A stretch of DNA of 37,630 bases from Prochlorococcus sp. AG-363-C20 (GTDB taxonomy: Bacteria > Cyanobacteriota > Cyanobacteriia > PCC-6307 > Cyanobiaceae). The notes under the pieces are model-generated. The model saw only the letters and a list, made by a program, of their open reading frames with translations, was not told where the DNA came from and made no database searches. Of this stretch, positions 35,970 through 37,630 are shown piece after piece. Where the stretch lies: contig QCFI01000013.1 in NCBI GenBank assembly GCA_003280295.1, forward strand, positions 1-37,630. Direction: 5' to 3'. A program made the position numbers and the translations under genes. Every line of letters begins with the position of its first letter. Position 1 is the first letter of the stretch.

Positions 35970-37516
35970 CTTTGTTCTAATAAATCCATTACAGTCCTCC
36001 CAAAATTTTTTGAATTCTTATCAAAAGCTTCTAAACAAATTCTTCCAAATATTTTACCCATTGGTTCTGGGTTCCAAAGAAGTTTTCGGGCTGTCCAAGG
36101 CATCATGCTCATGGGGTTATATCCGGGCTTGATCAATCCTTTCTCAAATCCATATTGCTCCAAGTGGGTATGAGGTTGAAGTCCAATAAAGAAAATTGCT
36201 GGATCAACTTTTTCCACTCCAAAAATATCCTCTATAGCTCTGTGATAAGCAATTGTTTGGCGTATAGTTTCTGGACGCTCGTCAATAACATTAAATGAAT
36301 AGTTGACAGAAACTTGAGAGGTGAAGCCTGCATTGGAAAGTAGTTGGCAATTATCTAAAACAGTACGCAAGTTGTACCCCATACGCATTTTTCTTGTAAG
36401 CTCTTGTGATCCAGATGTTATCCCTATTTCGAAGTAGTTCATTCCTGTTGAAACCATTAACTCTGCTAATTCAGTGTCAAGATTATCTGCTCGAATATAA
36501 GCGGCCCATTTAATATCTGTAAGGCCTTCTAATTGAATAGCTTTAAGAAGATCTTTTGCATCATCTATATAGCGTCTGGCGGGTATAAATTGTGCATCAG
36601 TAAACCAAAAACTTCTTACTCCTAGTTCATACAACTGACGCATCTCTCTAACAACTTCACTGACAGGATTGACTCGAACTTTCTTACCTTCAACAACGGT
36701 ATATACACAATAGCAACAATTATGTGGGCATCCTCTTTTCGTTTGAACACCCACATAGAAGTCTCCGCCTTCTATGTACCAGTTCAGTTGAGGCCATATT
36801 GAAGAAATATATGTATAGTCACATGCTGTTTTTTGTAAACCAATAGGTTGTTCATGTATAAGTCCTGGTCTGGGTTTTTCACCTGCAATAAAACATCTTT
36901 CTCCTTTAATTGACTGACCACGAAGTAACTTTTCTAATAAAGGCTCTCCTTCTCCTACTGAGATAATTGTGCCTTTTGGTAGAGACTTGCCAAGTTGCTC
37001 GTAAAACACACTGACTGCTCCTCCGCCAAGAACTATCCGCGCATTACTATTATGATTTAAGGCACATTTAAATCCTTTTTTAATTAGGTGGTGGTTTCTC
37101 CATAACTCACCGTAGTGGCTAGTCATTAATCTCAGTCCTCCTAGTGCACCTTGCAAACGTTTGAAAGGGTTACGTGCATAGAAAACTTGGAATGAATTTT
37201 GGAGCGGATTCCCTCCTCTGCCATCAACAGGTGCATAGATTTGGATATCTCTCCAAGAGAAAACTATTAAAGATGGATGGAAATTATCAATTTTTGAGAT
37301 TAATACTCTTTCAACATCAAGAACAGGCAGGGCGGCTAGATCCAGAATCTTGATAGGGAAATTTGGAAAACATTTGTGTAGATGATCCGCAAGGTAAATA
37401 GGCCCAACCGGAAATATTGGATTGCAAGGTAGTCGAATCAATAAGATTCTTTCGACTGCTGACTCATTAGCAGACTCCTTACTGATGCTTTGATGATTTG
37501 TTGAAACGATAGCCAT
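35891..37516 (-). CDS. Radical SAM protein with an N-terminal B12-binding-like domain, function unknown
   Basis: This 541-residue protein starts with a cobalamin-binding-like Rossmann region (ILLIRLPCNPIFPVGPIYLA, SLIVFSWRDIQIY, IVLGGGAVSVF) that lacks the DxHxxG motif for base-off cobalamin, then a radical SAM core with CxxxCxxC at Cys263, Cys267 and Cys270 (RGCPHNCCYC), and later FTDAQFIPARRYID and EIGITSGSQELTRKMRMGY. The family is widespread in cyanobacteria as far as I recall, but its substrate is not known. ATG 37514-37516 is the only standard start; the frame is open upstream to the window edge without another start codon, so an extension cannot be excluded. The C-terminus overlaps the CPBP gene by 79 bp. 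Confidence 0.85.
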   Translation of the reverse strand: MAIVSTNHQSISKESANESAVERILLIRLPCNPIFPVGPIYLADHLHKCFPNFPIKILDLAALPVLDVERVLISKIDNFHPSLIVFSWRDIQIYAPVDGRGGNPLQNSFQVFYARNPFKRLQGALGGLRLMTSHYGELWRNHHLIKKGFKCALNHNSNARIVLGGGAVSVFYEQLGKSLPKGTIISVGEGEPLLEKLLRGQSIKGERCFIAGEKPRPGLIHEQPIGLQKTACDYTYISSIWPQLNWYIEGGDFYVGVQTKRGCPHNCCYCVYTVVEGKKVRVNPVSEVVREMRQLYELGVRSFWFTDAQFIPARRYIDDAKDLLKAIQLEGLTDIKWAAYIRADNLDTELAELMVSTGMNYFEIGITSGSQELTRKMRMGYNLRTVLDNCQLLSNAGFTSQVSVNYSFNVIDERPETIRQTIAYHRAIEDIFGVEKVDPAIFFIGLQPHTHLEQYGFEKGLIKPGYNPMSMMPWTARKLLWNPEPMGKIFGRICLEAFDKNSKNFGRTVMDLLEQSYGRAPLEESLSAPLKGLPAIANAVR

Positions 37517-37533
37517 CCTTAACTTTGAGGCAT

Positions 37534-37630
37534 CTAAAATAGGGTCCTGTCTTTTAAAGACGCTAACAATTGACTGGCTTGTTTTTGTTCTTTTCGCTTT
37601 AATTTGCTGGATTTTTTTGTAAGCTCCTTT
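37534..37630 (-). CDS. Possible C-terminal end of a gene entering from the right edge
   Basis: On the minus strand a frame enters at 37629 and stops at TAG (37534-37536). The 31 visible residues are very lysine-rich (KELTKKSSKLKRKEQKQASQ) and end LLASLKDRTLF, which reads like a natural basic C-terminus. It stops 17 bp before the radical SAM start. A second frame in the same bases, continuous with the radical SAM gene, is also open, so the call is uncertain. No family can be named from this fragment. Confidence 0.35.
   Translation of the reverse strand, partial: KELTKKSSKLKRKEQKQASQLLASLKDRTLF

Overview
The window looks like a stretch of chromosome from a marine picocyanobacterium, most probably Prochlorococcus (perhaps a low-light lineage; this is inference from AT-rich compact genes and protein character, not from a search). 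Diagnostic genes are photosystem I psaA, psaB, psaI and psaL, a large ferredoxin-type glutamate synthase, a cyanobacterial MPBQ methyltransferase, LL-diaminopimelate aminotransferase, and an RNase E with the cyanobacterial arginine-rich tail. No insertion sequence, prophage, CRISPR array or obvious foreign island was seen. Most of the window is ordinary core genome; the interest lies in small membrane proteins, leaders and gene junctions.

Layout. 1-1114: three consecutive plus-strand genes for small, unrecognised membrane proteins, the first cut by the window edge and carrying a perfect 36-bp tandem repeat. 1359-4480: a minus-strand beta-lactamase-like serine hydrolase divergent from an NlpC/P60 peptidase and a family 2 glycosyltransferase, then a minus-strand HEAT-repeat membrane protein. 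4623-11081: photosystem I, with psaI-psaL on the plus strand, an unknown 89-residue membrane protein, then psaA-psaB on the minus strand, each group ending at a strong terminator. The psaA leader can form three hairpins in a row.

12041-19622: a CbiG-CobJ cobalamin fusion whose homologous-looking frame starts before any usual start codon, a tRNA-Pro(CGG), lipA, and ferredoxin-glutamate synthase on the minus strand. 20009-26475: the str ribosomal cluster rpsL-rpsG-fusA-tufA-rpsJ, followed by a Lon N-terminal-domain protein and an MPBQ/plastoquinone-type methyltransferase that overlaps it by one base.

26479-33375: pheA (minus), a DUF1997 protein (plus), then a minus-strand group read in the order radical SAM TIGR03960-type protein, long structured leader, RNase E, RNase HII. 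DUF1997 and RNase HII converge on a perfect hairpin that contains both stop codons. 33476-37630: dapL-clpS (overlapping by one base), a CPBP membrane protease, a convergent radical SAM enzyme of unknown function, and a probable gene tail at the window edge.

Together the genes cover light harvesting (PSI), nitrogen assimilation (GOGAT), translation, cofactor synthesis (lipoate, cobalamin, plastoquinone/tocopherol), amino-acid synthesis (phenylalanine, lysine/peptidoglycan) and RNA decay. I did not find a clear new multigene system. The best candidates for undescribed biology are the related small membrane proteins at the left end, the small protein between the PSI operons, and the structured psaA and rne leaders.
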